Numbered from the stretch's first letter, positions 50,941 through 58,846 are shown. The stretch: 64,000 bases of DNA from Haloglycomyces albus DSM 45210 (GCF_000527155.1 NZ_AZUQ01000001.1:1544554-1608553); one strand, 5' to 3'. The notes: generated by a model not told the origin, from the letters alone. A program made the numbers and translations.

Positions 50941-51574
50941 TGGGCGTGCTGTCTGTCGCTTCGGTGATGGATGGCTCCCAGGCGAGGTGGCGTGCACCTG
51001 AGGCAGGCCACCGTTGAACTCATCGGAGACCCCGAGTGGGCTGCCAAACTAATCGGGATGGGTGGCAGCGAGACCAGTCTGTACTTTGCTGGGAGTTCAT
51101 AAGCCCGAGGGATCGGGTCACGGCGTTGGAGACGACGTTCCGGGCACGGGCGCAGTGTTGTTCGCTCCATGTGGAGCACTACAACGTGGATCTGCCTCCA
51201 GGCGGGGAATCTCGTTGCTACGGCGCGGGAGGGAGCTTCCCAACGGAAGCGAGTGGGAGCGCAAATAGTGTGTATGACCAGGTTACGGGCCTGACCTACT
51301 GTGCATGAGCCGGTGAGCTTCTTGCTTGGCGACTCTGCGACGGGGGTTGAGGTGTTCCCTTTTGGATCTGTGGATTGGTGTTCCCTCTTTTGTTGAGGGT
51401 GACACCGGAACTCGTGAGCGCGATGACTGACTGTACCCGAATTCGGTCAGGAATGTTGCTTGTCCAACACTCGCCCGATCGACCACGACCTGACTGACGA
51501 CTTGCAGAGCCAGAAGCTCGCGCCCCTTTTTGAAGGGGCCCGGCGCCCGGCATGGGGAGCTGGCTGTGCGCAGC
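50941..51574. other. Long leader region without a supported gene
   Basis: Several hundred bases between element 1 and the terminator hairpin. Open frames on both strands lack motifs. GGTGTTCCCTC and GAGGGTGACACC (about 51390-51414) form an imperfect inverted repeat, and GCCCCTT-TTTG-AAGGGGC (about 51522-51539) a short stem. The region may encode regulatory RNA or be eroded coding sequence. Confidence 0.4.
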
Positions 51575-51643
51575 GCATAAGGGAGCCCTTTCTCAAGGGT
51601 TCGCTTGCCGTTCAAGGGGCTCCCTTGTGCACTGTTTTATTTC
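51575..51643 (+). terminator. Strong long-loop hairpin with T-rich tail
   Basis: GCATAAGGGAGCCC pairs with GGGCTCCCTTGTGC (about 51576-51589 with 51617-51630), one wobble; AAGG inside extends the stem past a single bulge. It is followed by GTTTTATTT. It would stop or attenuate rightward transcription before the 51755 gene. Confidence 0.7.
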
Positions 51644-51754
51644 TCTGTCTGACTTCTCGTCTCGGTGCTCTTCTTCTCCCGATCATCTGCTGTCTCGGCT
51701 GGTCGTGGGTAGTGGAGTGTCAACCGATACATACAGGGAGGTTAGCGGTTACCG

Positions 51755-52126
51755 ATGATGTGGGAAGACTTCCAGCGGACGCTGGAGAGAAATTTCGCTG
51801 AGATCGGCAATGAGTTTATGCGTACTGCGTTGCGCATGTGGCAAAAGCCGATCCGCCCGGTGGCCCGGTTCGTCCGCGATGATGAGTTCACTGCGGACGT
51901 GTGGCCTGCTGGCGACACTGTCGACTGGGATGAGATGGCGGTGAAGGGGAGAGAAGGCCCCTATGCCACTAGCGAACTGCTCTTTCTGAGCATGAGCGCC
52001 GGGATTGCCCTGAGAGAACCGTTCCATGTTGTCCGCGCTCTGGATTTCGTGACTGATGAGGCGACTCTCGAGGTCATGTGGGATGCGCTGTACGAGATCC
52101 GTTCCGGTGAGGCATGGAGGCGGTGA
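51755..52126 (+). CDS. Hypothetical protein of the transfer region
   Basis: 123 residues. Acidic, helical; aromatic Met-Met-Trp-Glu-Asp-Phe-Gln at the start. AGGGAGG lies 13 bases upstream, a little far. No family recognised. The next gene starts two bases after its stop, so they are coupled. Confidence 0.6.
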   Translation: MMWEDFQRTLERNFAEIGNEFMRTALRMWQKPIRPVARFVRDDEFTADVWPAGDTVDWDEMAVKGREGPYATSELLFLSMSAGIALREPFHVVRALDFVTDEATLEVMWDALYEIRSGEAWRR

Positions 52127-52128
52127 GT

Positions 52129-52410
52129 ATGACCGGAACGGAATATCGCAACGCTAAACGTGCCTACAAATCCGCTCGGCGGCGGTTTGGTCGCCTACAG
52201 CAAAGCCAGCAGCGGCGTGGAATACCGGCAGGTTCGGACCATCCATTGGCGGTATACCAACGCCAGGAAGTCAAGGCTCAGCACCATCGCATGGCGCTAC
52301 TGCAATGGAGATACCTGGCGCGGATGCGCCAGCAACAGGCGGCCCGCTTGGCCGCCACCTTGGCTTGTCTCATTTTCGTTATCGCCGCTGTGGCCGTTGT
52401 TGTCGCGTAA
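52129..52410 (+). CDS. Small basic protein with one C-terminal membrane helix
   Basis: 93 residues from ATG 52129. Residues 1-68 are Arg/Gln-rich and probably helical; 70-92 is one transmembrane helix. The layout resembles accessory membrane-tethered proteins of transfer loci. Function unknown. Confidence 0.6.
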   Translation: MTGTEYRNAKRAYKSARRRFGRLQQSQQRRGIPAGSDHPLAVYQRQEVKAQHHRMALLQWRYLARMRQQQAARLAATLACLIFVIAAVAVVVA

Positions 52411-52437
52411 TGCGGTGGGGGAAAGGAAACGGTAATT

Positions 52438-53142
52438 GTGATTGATCTTGTTGTGTCCGCTACGGCGGGTATGGCAGCGGCGACCGGTGCGGTTGCCTGC
52501 CTCGGTTGTGGTTGGAGGCGGTCGTTGGCTGCGGAACGTGACCGAGCTGAGAAGTATCGCTACCTATGGTCCGCCTCGCGGGCCGAAGCCGAACGTGACG
52601 AACTGACCGGCGTTTTCAACCGCCGTGGATGGCACCGGCAGGTCGAAGCGCACCGTGCTATTGCAGGGTCTTCGGCGGCGTCCGAGCGGCTTTGGATCGT
52701 CCTGGTCGATCTCGACGGTTTCAAGATGGTGAATGACACCCAGGGGCACGCGGCTGGCGATGCCGTTCTAGTCGATCTGGCTGCGCGGCTGCGGCAGTTG
52801 CCGGAACATCCGTTGGTGGGGCGTCTTGGTGGCGATGAATTCGCCGTTCTAGCCACGACCGCAGCGGTAGAGGCGATCCGGGCCGGGCATGCCGATCCGA
52901 TCGTCGAGACCACCGAGGGAGTGGTGACAGTGCGTGTGTCAGCGGGTGCCGCTCCATTCTCAGCCGATCGACTGACTATGGCGATACGCAGCGCTGATGA
53001 TGCTCTCTACGCCGCAAAGGATTCGAGTGACCGTCTGGCGGTTCAGACCGGGAGGCTGTCGGACGCCGGCGGTGCAACCCGTCCGTCTCAGCGGGTACGC
53101 GACCGTGGCCGCTCAACCGATCGCGATCGGGAGGTGATCTGA
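52438..53142 (+). CDS. GGDEF-domain diguanylate cyclase-like protein
   Basis: 234 residues from GTG 52438, behind GGAAAGGAAAC. One N-terminal membrane helix (about 3-24), a short helix, then a complete GGDEF domain: Asp-Glu-Leu-Thr-Gly-Val-Phe-Asn-Arg-Arg, Val-Asp-Leu-Asp-Gly-Phe-Lys-Met-Val-Asn-Asp and Arg-Leu-Gly-Gly-Asp-Glu-Phe. The residues before the active site lack an Arg-x-x-Asp inhibitory site. It should make cyclic di-GMP from two GTP at the membrane. Its stop overlaps the next start. Confidence 0.92.
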   Translation: MIDLVVSATAGMAAATGAVACLGCGWRRSLAAERDRAEKYRYLWSASRAEAERDELTGVFNRRGWHRQVEAHRAIAGSSAASERLWIVLVDLDGFKMVNDTQGHAAGDAVLVDLAARLRQLPEHPLVGRLGGDEFAVLATTAAVEAIRAGHADPIVETTEGVVTVRVSAGAAPFSADRLTMAIRSADDALYAAKDSSDRLAVQTGRLSDAGGATRPSQRVRDRGRSTDRDREVI

Positions 53143-53570
53143 TGGGACAGGCTCAACATCGCGCTACTGCCCAACAGTTGGTTGCCAGTGTCGCCCAGGG
53201 AGATTCCGAGCTGTATGCCGCCGTGGTGTGGCTGGCTGAGGCCGACTGTAGTGGCGACATCATCGCTGACGCTGATTTCGTCAGCATGTTCCACGACTAC
53301 ACGCCCGATCCAGTACCTATGGGCGAAGTCGACGAGGAGATGTTGGAATCGCTGCTCCGACAGCATCGCCGCCGTGGTTGGCGGACCGATCGCCCCGCGA
53401 AGCAGCAGCCATATATCGCGGCGATCGGCGGTCTCGCTCTAGCCGGATTCAAACCATATGAGCAGATCCTGTCCCGTGCGTCCGATGACCTCACCGAACA
53501 TGATCAAAACTTGCTGATTCGGTGTATCGGAATCTCCTACGGACTGAAGGGCGGAAACAATGTCGCCTGA
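53142..53570 (+). CDS. Hypothetical protein coupled to the GGDEF gene
   Basis: 142 residues. The TGATG overlap with the GGDEF gene indicates coupling. Mainly helical, acidic, with Asp-Tyr-Thr-Pro-Asp-Pro-Val-Pro-Met-Gly-Glu in the middle. No family recognised. Confidence 0.6.
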   Translation: MGQAQHRATAQQLVASVAQGDSELYAAVVWLAEADCSGDIIADADFVSMFHDYTPDPVPMGEVDEEMLESLLRQHRRRGWRTDRPAKQQPYIAAIGGLALAGFKPYEQILSRASDDLTEHDQNLLIRCIGISYGLKGGNNVA

Positions 53571-53655
53571 CCGCCGCACCATCGCCGTGGCGCTGACATC
53601 CGCGTTGTCGCTCGTCACCTTCGCCCTCACTGTCACGACTCTCTTCGTTTCGTAA
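53560..53655 (+). CDS. 31-residue single-span membrane peptide
   Basis: Starts Met-Ser-Pro-Asp-Arg-Arg-Thr-Ile-Ala-Val, then one hydrophobic helix to the C-terminus. It overlaps the previous gene by 11 bases and its TAA lies inside the AAGGAGG of the next gene. Compact, Spd-like membrane peptide context. Confidence 0.5.
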   Translation: MSPDRRTIAVALTSALSLVTFALTVTTLFVS

Positions 53656-53665
53656 GGAGGGCAGG

Positions 53666-53845
53666 ATGCAACCAATCCGAATGCGCCTGATCGCCGACGG
53701 CCCTGCTATCGCGGCTCTACTTGACCTCCTGGAGTCCGCTGGAGTCGACATCATCGAAGTCTCCCAGCCCTACCCGGCACGCCGGTCACCAGGGCAACAG
53801 CGGGTCTATGTCGACCTCAACATTCCAAGCACGTCGCTCGACTGA
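53666..53845 (+). CDS. Small hypothetical protein (59 residues)
   Basis: Behind a strong AAGGAGGGCAGG site. Pattern Ile-Arg-Met-Arg-Leu-Ile-Ala-Asp-Gly-Pro, a helix Ala-Leu-Leu-Asp-Leu-Leu-Glu-Ser-Ala-Gly, then Arg-Val-Tyr-Val-Asp-Leu suggests a compact beta-alpha-beta fold. Similar short proteins accompany actinomycete integrative elements. Function unknown. Confidence 0.6.
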   Translation: MQPIRMRLIADGPAIAALLDLLESAGVDIIEVSQPYPARRSPGQQRVYVDLNIPSTSLD

Positions 53846-53873
53846 ATCCAAATCCCAACAGAGAGGAGATTGC

Positions 53874-54086
53874 ATGTACCGATATTCCATCGCCTACACC
53901 ATCACGTGCGCACCAGGATCGGCAACAGGAGCCGACTACGTCGAATCCTCCACGCCACTGACCGACGCCGCTCTAGATCGCTATATCACCGAACTAGAGG
54001 CACAACTATCGGCTAGTCAGAACAGGCCTGTGACCGTGCGCGTGTCCAACATCAGCGAAATTTCGAAGAAAGAGCCAGCGGTCTAG
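53874..54086 (+). CDS. Small hypothetical protein (70 residues)
   Basis: GAGAGGAG precedes ATG 53874. Beta-strand Tyr-Arg-Tyr-Ser-Ile-Ala-Tyr-Thr-Ile, a helix Leu-Asp-Arg-Tyr-Ile-Thr-Glu-Leu-Glu-Ala, then Val-Thr-Val-Arg-Val-Ser-Asn. Unknown function; followed by tRNA-like element 2. Confidence 0.55.
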   Translation: MYRYSIAYTITCAPGSATGADYVESSTPLTDAALDRYITELEAQLSASQNRPVTVRVSNISEISKKEPAV

Positions 54087-54102
54087 CCGACCATTCCATA
54101 CC

Positions 54103-54171
54103 GCTCCGCACCGCTGGGGACTAGGCACGGCAACTCGTTGTCTTGGCAGGGTTCGAGCCCCTGGCGGAACA
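54103..54171 (+). ncRNA. tRNA-like element 2
   Basis: 69 nt. Acceptor GCTCCGC pairs with GCGGAAC at six of seven positions; T-arm CAGGG-TTCGAGC-CCCTG (54147-54163) is perfect; discriminator A. The interior holds a variable hairpin (GGCAA-CTCG-TTGTC) in place of a proper D-arm and anticodon arm. Strongly similar to element 3 in acceptor, linker ACCG, GGGGAC and T-arm. Confidence 0.55.
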
Positions 54172-54223
54172 CCCATCTTCGTTTCTTTAGCGCCCTACCC
54201 AGACAAATTAGAAAGGAATGCCT

Positions 54224-54523
54224 GTGGCCAGTAAAAATACCATCGACCAGGTTTTCGATGTCATTACCGCCGCGAACCTGGCCGAGAATCCAGCCTCTGC
54301 CGAATGGGTGCGCCTGGAGGATGTCCGCGCCGCTGTGCCAAACCTTGGTCGCCGTGACGTCGACCAAGCCCTAGTAAAGCTATTCGAGGATAAGCGCCTC
54401 CACGTCGGACCGGAAGAACACCGGGCCCGTCTCACTACCTCTCAGCGGGAGGCAGCCTTGTGGCTCGGGGGCGGCTACATCCACTACGTCATGCTCACGG
54501 CCCGCCCGGGCTCCGGTCGATAA
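54224..54523 (+). CDS. Small hypothetical protein with helix-turn-helix character
   Basis: 99 residues from GTG 54224, six bases after GAAAGGA; ATG 54218 would leave almost no spacing. Helical: Val-Arg-Leu-Glu-Asp-Val-Arg-Ala-Ala-Val-Pro and Asp-Val-Asp-Gln-Ala-Leu-Val-Lys-Leu-Phe-Glu-Asp-Lys-Arg-Leu resembles a winged-helix, consistent with a small DNA-binding protein. It stands between two tRNA-like elements. Confidence 0.55.
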   Translation: MASKNTIDQVFDVITAANLAENPASAEWVRLEDVRAAVPNLGRRDVDQALVKLFEDKRLHVGPEEHRARLTTSQREAALWLGGGYIHYVMLTARPGSGR

Positions 54524-54541
54524 GGACACATTGTTATTACC

Positions 54542-54613
54542 GCTCCGCACCGTTTGGGGACAAGACACAACAAAAAACATTGTCTTGGCAGGGTTCGAGC
54601 CCCTGGCGGAGCG
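54542..54613 (+). ncRNA. tRNA-like element 3
   Basis: 72 nt, the length of a real tRNA. Acceptor GCTCCGC/GCGGAGC is perfect, T-arm CAGGG-TTCGAGC-CCCTG (54589-54605) identical to element 2. The centre folds as CAAGACA...TGTCTTG with an A-rich 13-nt loop; no T precedes a credible anticodon and no D-stem forms. Standard tRNA function is therefore unlikely. Confidence 0.55.
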
Positions 54614-54663
54614 CTCATGAATCGTTTGTAGACAACCATCCCACGACAAAGGAACAACACATT

Positions 54664-55983
54664 ATGGCAGCGACACCGACTCCGGCCTCTGATGAGCCGG
54701 ATGACAACAGCAACACTGATGACGAACTAGCCCGAAACTTGCTGGGCACCGTCTGGTGCGAGGGGTGCGACCGGTCGGTCGACGAATGCTCGTGCGAACG
54801 CAAGCTACGGCTGAAATTTGCCCAACCGAACAAGGACACTTCGTCGAAGACCTCCGGTGGCGAAGAAACAGGCGAACACAGTGACGGGGTCGAACAGGCC
54901 CACACCGAACAGGCGAACACGACCAAACAGCGTTCGGTCTCGCAGCCGAACACGGGCCGAACGAACACGCGCGCAGAAGCGAACACTCATCGAACACCGC
55001 CGGACCGAACAGTTGGTCGCGACTGGGGTTTGATCCTGATTGGACTACTGGCCGGTGGGCTCGCCCTCGGCGGGTTCGCCGCGAGCTTCCAAACGGTGAC
55101 CGATTCTATGGCGGGGTCGTTTGAACAGCCCTGGCTCGTGCCGCTGGTGGTTGACCTGGGAATCATTGTGTTTACCCTGCTGGATATCGTTCTCGCTCGT
55201 CGGGATATGCGTATCTCCTGGCTGCGCTACATCCCCTGGGGTTTGACGGCAGGCACCATCTGGTTGAACGTCGCCGCTGGCGGAACGACCGAAGAGAAAG
55301 TTGCTCACGCGGCTTTGCCGGCCATGTGGGTGGTGTTTTCCGAGGTCGTTGCTCACGTGATGCGGCGTCAAACCCGGGAGGACCGCGATACGACCGTCGA
55401 GCCGATCCCGTTGATGCGGTGGGTATGCGCGCCGTGGGCGACGATCAAACTGTGGCGGTCTATGAAGCTGTGGGACATCCGCCGCTACCGCACCGCGCTT
55501 GAACGTGAGGAACAGCGGCAGCAGTCCCGCGCGGTGATCGTCGATCATTGGGGTTCTGTTCGCCGTGCCCCGAGACGGTTGCGGGTGTCGTATCGCCAAC
55601 ACAAGATCACGGTCGAACATGTTCTCCAAGCCGCCGCCGACAGTGGGCAGCGAACACCGGCACCTGTTCGGTCGAACACGAGCGAACATGATTCTTCGAC
55701 GCGATCGAACACGCCGTCCCCATCGCGTTCGGCTTCATCGACACGGTCAACACGATCGAACAAGCAGAACGGATCGAAGCGTTCGCCTGTTCGGTCGAAG
55801 GCGTCGACGTCGCAAAAACTGTCCGAAGCCTATGCGGCGTTGACCGCTGAGGGCGCGTCGAACCCGACGGTGCGCGATCTCGCTGACCGTGCCGGTGTTT
55901 CGTCATCAACGGCATGGCAGTGGAAGAACCGCCTCGACAAGACCAAGAACACCAGCACCAAACCTGACACTGGAAAGGAGTAG
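54664..55983 (+). CDS. DUF2637/SpdB-like membrane protein with C-terminal HTH
   Basis: 439 residues from ATG 54664 behind AAAGGA. Residues 1-115 are hydrophilic with a Cys-Glu-Gly-Cys and Cys-Ser-Cys pair that could bind zinc. Four membrane helices follow (about 121-225), with Pro-Leu-Val-Val-Asp-Leu-Gly-Ile typical of DUF2637 plasmid spread proteins. A long Ser/Thr/Arg-rich linker leads to a C-terminal HTH (Pro-Thr-Val-Arg-Asp-Leu-Ala-Asp-Arg-Ala-Gly-Val-Ser). In Streptomyces plasmids Spd proteins spread DNA through septated hyphae. It lies two bases before the next gene. Confidence 0.82.
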   Translation: MAATPTPASDEPDDNSNTDDELARNLLGTVWCEGCDRSVDECSCERKLRLKFAQPNKDTSSKTSGGEETGEHSDGVEQAHTEQANTTKQRSVSQPNTGRTNTRAEANTHRTPPDRTVGRDWGLILIGLLAGGLALGGFAASFQTVTDSMAGSFEQPWLVPLVVDLGIIVFTLLDIVLARRDMRISWLRYIPWGLTAGTIWLNVAAGGTTEEKVAHAALPAMWVVFSEVVAHVMRRQTREDRDTTVEPIPLMRWVCAPWATIKLWRSMKLWDIRRYRTALEREEQRQQSRAVIVDHWGSVRRAPRRLRVSYRQHKITVEHVLQAAADSGQRTPAPVRSNTSEHDSSTRSNTPSPSRSASSTRSTRSNKQNGSKRSPVRSKASTSQKLSEAYAALTAEGASNPTVRDLADRAGVSSSTAWQWKNRLDKTKNTSTKPDTGKE

Positions 55984-55985
55984 GC

Positions 55986-56633
55986 ATGGCTGCGCCTGTA
56001 GGCAAACCTACCGACTGGAGCCCGTTCACCGGTGCCGCCGAAGGTGCCGGCGACTCCGATGCTGCCGAGAGCGAGGCCGATAACTCCTCTGCCGGTGACG
56101 AAGACGCCAGGGATGTCGAGCAGGCGCAACCGCGATTGACTCTGCTCGACCCACCGGCTGAAGCTGGCCCGGAGGAGCCGGACGAAAAGTCGGCACTCGG
56201 CACTCGGCACTCTCACGACACCAATGCCGAGATTAAAACAGCAGGTCACAGTGATCACGGGGAGGGCGAAAGTCGGCACTCGGCACTCGATGCCGACTCG
56301 TCAGTGCCGACTTTGGAAACCGACACACCGGCGGCGACTACCGCGTTCAGAGAGCGCCTGCGATCTGAATTCTCGGCGCCATTGTCGTGGCAACGCCGGC
56401 CCGCCGCTCCCGCCGAAATGCTCGAATGGGCCCGGCAGGGCCATTGGGGGCAGGCGGTCGATCCGGACGCAGAACCTGAACGCATTCGGGGTCTGTCGGC
56501 GGGGTGGGCGTGGCTGGCCGTGAGTGTCATCAGCGCGCTGCGCGTGGTCGAATGGCTTATCGAACGCCCCACCCGCTTTATCACCGTGGTGGTGGCGGTG
56601 TTGTTGACGGTCGGCTGGTGGCACCTGGCGTAG
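55986..56633 (+). CDS. Membrane-anchored protein, probable spread-locus component
   Basis: 215 residues. Long acidic N-terminus (1-125) with repeated Ser-Arg/His-His-Ser-Ala-Leu stretches, then a helical segment and two hydrophobic helices near the C-terminus (about 168-185 and 193-212). No enzyme motif. Coupled to the DUF2637 gene, so probably part of the same membrane complex. Confidence 0.55.
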   Translation: MAAPVGKPTDWSPFTGAAEGAGDSDAAESEADNSSAGDEDARDVEQAQPRLTLLDPPAEAGPEEPDEKSALGTRHSHDTNAEIKTAGHSDHGEGESRHSALDADSSVPTLETDTPAATTAFRERLRSEFSAPLSWQRRPAAPAEMLEWARQGHWGQAVDPDAEPERIRGLSAGWAWLAVSVISALRVVEWLIERPTRFITVVVAVLLTVGWWHLA

Positions 56634-56656
56634 AACCACCCCTCAACCCTCCCTTC

Positions 56657-56714
56657 CCCCTGCATGCCAGGGGTTCTGTGTCGACGTGATCGCCTCACGT
56701 CGACTTTCTTTTTA
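56657..56714 (+). terminator. Tandem hairpins with T-rich tail
   Basis: CCCCTG-CATGC-CAGGGG (56657-56673), then a perfect 10-bp stem (56680-56689 with 56695-56704) followed by TTTCTTTTT. A strong terminator inside the transfer region, so the genes after it need a separate promoter. Confidence 0.85.
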
Positions 56715-56774
56715 CCCAAAAATCTGTTTCCCCTCGTCATTTATCAATTTCGAACTCATGATGGGAGTATTTCT

Positions 56775-57167
56775 ATGGCTGTAATGGCAGGAGCCGCCGG
56801 GATCATTTGGGGAATCCTAGCGCTGTTGAAAGTCCACCCCAAAGCCCAAGCAGTTTTGCTTGTCTTCTTGGGCGCGGGTGCTGGTGGCCTGTTGGGTGAG
56901 TGGATCGGGCGTCTAGCGGCGTTCATGGTGCGCGCTGTTGATGCCGGTACCGGTTGGGCGATTGGGATGTCGCTCGGGTGGGGACTGGCACTTGGTGTGC
57001 TGTTGTTTTGGGTGATCATCATGTTGCCCAACAATGTCGAGCCTGTCGGGCTCGATAACGCCAAGTGGATTCGCCCGACATTGTATATTTCCTCGGTGTT
57101 CCTGTGGCCGTTTGTGATGCTGCTGGGCGGTGGCCTGCAGACGATGGCCGCGACGGTGGGGGTGTAG
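56775..57167 (+). CDS. Polytopic small membrane protein, Spd-like
   Basis: 130 residues from ATG 56775, behind GGGAG. Four hydrophobic segments (about 2-18, 24-44, 61-84 and 100-127), Gly-rich. Similar in layout to SpdA/SpdB accessory proteins of actinomycete conjugative plasmids. The next gene starts four bases after its stop. Confidence 0.65.
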   Translation: MAVMAGAAGIIWGILALLKVHPKAQAVLLVFLGAGAGGLLGEWIGRLAAFMVRAVDAGTGWAIGMSLGWGLALGVLLFWVIIMLPNNVEPVGLDNAKWIRPTLYISSVFLWPFVMLLGGGLQTMAATVGV

Positions 57168-57170
57168 CCC

Positions 57171-58403
57171 ATGTCAGTGCTGATCGTTTCCATTGCTATC
57201 GCCGGAGTGTTTACCTTCGGAGTCCGGCGGGCTATCACCGACACCACGTGTGCGGTAAAGGGCGTCGACACGCCATCGCTGGCAAAGTGGCGGGCGCGGA
57301 AAGAACACCGCGCCGAAAAGAAAGCCAACCGAGCTGAAAAGAAAGCCGATAAGGCACCAAGCCCGTTTGCTGGTTGGTGTTCGGATGTGTGGCGTGACTG
57401 GTGGACCCGAAGAGCGGAGGCCCACCGGGCCAACGAAACCGCACGCCGGGCCAACAACGGAGTACTTCCCGGCACCGCCCGTGGTTGGGCCTACCAAGAA
57501 GCCTCCCTACGGTGGCGGCGCGCATGGGCGGCCGCTATCGCGAAACAGGAGGAGCGTTTCGGTCTCCCCATTTCCGATACCACCAATCGAGATAAGGAAT
57601 CGACGCGCAACAACAACACCGATGACGATCCGGCTCCCGCCCAGGACTCGTCTCAGCCGGAACCGGGCGAGGCGACCACGGAACCGAGCCAGACGACTGA
57701 GGGCGAGGCGGTGGACGGTGCGTCCGGGTCAGACGAGGCGGAGACGGTGGTGCAACGACCTGGTGGTGATGTCGCCCTTGACGAGGGAAGCGAGGCTGGC
57801 GAAGAGGCGATCGACGAGCCGGTCCATGACCCACCGCCGTCAACGCAGGGGGTCGATGATCCCTACAGCAACGCAAACGGGGAAGTGCATGATGATTCGA
57901 TCGACGAGCAAGCCCGCGACGCTGCTGCAACGCCACTCAATCTCGACGATCCGGCCCTGGAGGAGGGGAGTCGACGGCTCACGTTGCAAACGATCGACGA
58001 ACTAGCCGTTGACGATCGAGTAGGCGAGACCACCGACGGCGCATCGTTGCGGTCAAAGGCAAAAACGGGGTCGTTTAAGGAACTGAAGGATGGCTTGGCG
58101 ACCGGGGCGATTACAGCGACACCGGCGGCGACGAATCTGATGGCAGCGATTCTATTTGCCGAATCGATGAAACAACAGGCCGACGGTGTCATGACCTCGA
58201 TCGATCGAGCGAAAGCAGATCTGGCACTCAACGGTGTTGAAGGCAGGCCGATCGACGAACTCACCGCCGCCAGTGACCACGCCCAAGGCGTGTGGTTGAT
58301 GTTCGGTGATGTCAATGAGGCTCTGCGCCGTCAGATCGCTCTACGCGAGATATTCCTCGCCAACGATGAAACCGGTAGCAAGGCATTTGTCGCCGGTCAA
58401 TAG
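57171..58403 (+). CDS. Membrane-tethered protein with long acidic linker and a duplicated C-terminal domain
   Basis: 410 residues. N-terminal hydrophobic helix (3-18), a basic Lys/Ala/Glu coiled stretch (about 42-64), then an acidic disordered region (about 135-290). The last 115 residues form a helical domain whose pattern Arg-Ala-Lys-Ala-Asp-Leu, Gly-Arg-Pro-Ile-Asp, Leu-Arg-Arg-Gln, Arg-Glu, Ala-Asn-Asp-Glu-Thr-Gly-Ser-Lys is repeated in the protein at 58493. Function unknown; probably a scaffold for transfer proteins. Confidence 0.6.
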   Translation: MSVLIVSIAIAGVFTFGVRRAITDTTCAVKGVDTPSLAKWRARKEHRAEKKANRAEKKADKAPSPFAGWCSDVWRDWWTRRAEAHRANETARRANNGVLPGTARGWAYQEASLRWRRAWAAAIAKQEERFGLPISDTTNRDKESTRNNNTDDDPAPAQDSSQPEPGEATTEPSQTTEGEAVDGASGSDEAETVVQRPGGDVALDEGSEAGEEAIDEPVHDPPPSTQGVDDPYSNANGEVHDDSIDEQARDAAATPLNLDDPALEEGSRRLTLQTIDELAVDDRVGETTDGASLRSKAKTGSFKELKDGLATGAITATPAATNLMAAILFAESMKQQADGVMTSIDRAKADLALNGVEGRPIDELTAASDHAQGVWLMFGDVNEALRRQIALREIFLANDETGSKAFVAGQ

Positions 58404-58407
58404 ACAC

Positions 58408-58452
58408 CCGCCGGGAACGCCGCTCGGCTCAATCGATGTGCGTTCCCGGCGG
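58408..58452 (+). terminator. 13-bp hairpin between paralogous genes
   Basis: Stem 58408-58420 with 58440-58452, perfect, 19-base loop, then TCTTT. Confidence 0.7.
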
Positions 58453-58492
58453 TCTTTCAACACAAGAAGTCACACAATGAAAGAGAGACACG

Positions 58493-58789
58493 ATGAGTGA
58501 CATATCAGCAGAATCGAACTCCCTCCCCCGGGCGATGCAGTTTTGTCAGGCGATGGCGAAACAAGCCGACGAGGCCATCCCCAACGTCGAGAGAGCCAAG
58601 GCCGATCTGACTGCCTCGGAGGTCACCGGTCGCCCGATCGACGGTCTCGCGGTGGCAATGGAAATACTCGCCGACCTGCGTGAGTCGTTCCAGGCGGCTG
58701 ACGCGGCCCTGTCGGAACAGTTGACCGCCCGCGAAGCGCTGCAAGCCAATCAGGAAGCTGGTAGCAAGGACTTCCTGACCGGCGAATAA
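58493..58789 (+). CDS. Free-standing paralogue of the preceding protein's C-terminal domain
   Basis: 98 residues. Arg-Ala-Lys-Ala-Asp-Leu-Thr, Gly-Arg-Pro-Ile-Asp-Gly-Leu, Ala-Leu-Ser-Glu-Gln, Arg-Glu-Ala-Leu-Gln-Ala-Asn-Gln-Glu-Ala-Gly-Ser-Lys-Asp-Phe match the end of the 57171-58403 product position by position. A short helical module, possibly a dimerising partner. Lies just before the translocase gene. Confidence 0.65.
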   Translation: MSDISAESNSLPRAMQFCQAMAKQADEAIPNVERAKADLTASEVTGRPIDGLAVAMEILADLRESFQAADAALSEQLTAREALQANQEAGSKDFLTGE

Positions 58790-58804
58790 ACCAACACCAC
58801 TGTG

Positions 58805-58846
58805 GCCACCGTTGGATACGCCTGCTGATGTGTGTCCAATGGTGGC
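58805..58846 (+). promoter_or_regulatory. Hairpin in the translocase leader
   Basis: GCCACCGTTGGA (58805-58816) pairs with TCCAATGGTGGC (58835-58846), 12 bp with one wobble, 18-base loop. No T-run follows. It lies about 105 bases before the start and may be an attenuator or processing site. Confidence 0.5.

Noticed and set aside
53142-54086. Treating the run of tiny ORFs as sequencing or assembly noise
   Set aside because: Each has a good RBS and tight coupling to its neighbours, so they were kept as genes.
54103-54613. Calling elements 2 and 3 as functional tRNA genes
   Set aside because: No T33, no stable 5-bp anticodon stem with a 7-nt loop and no D-stem in either copy.
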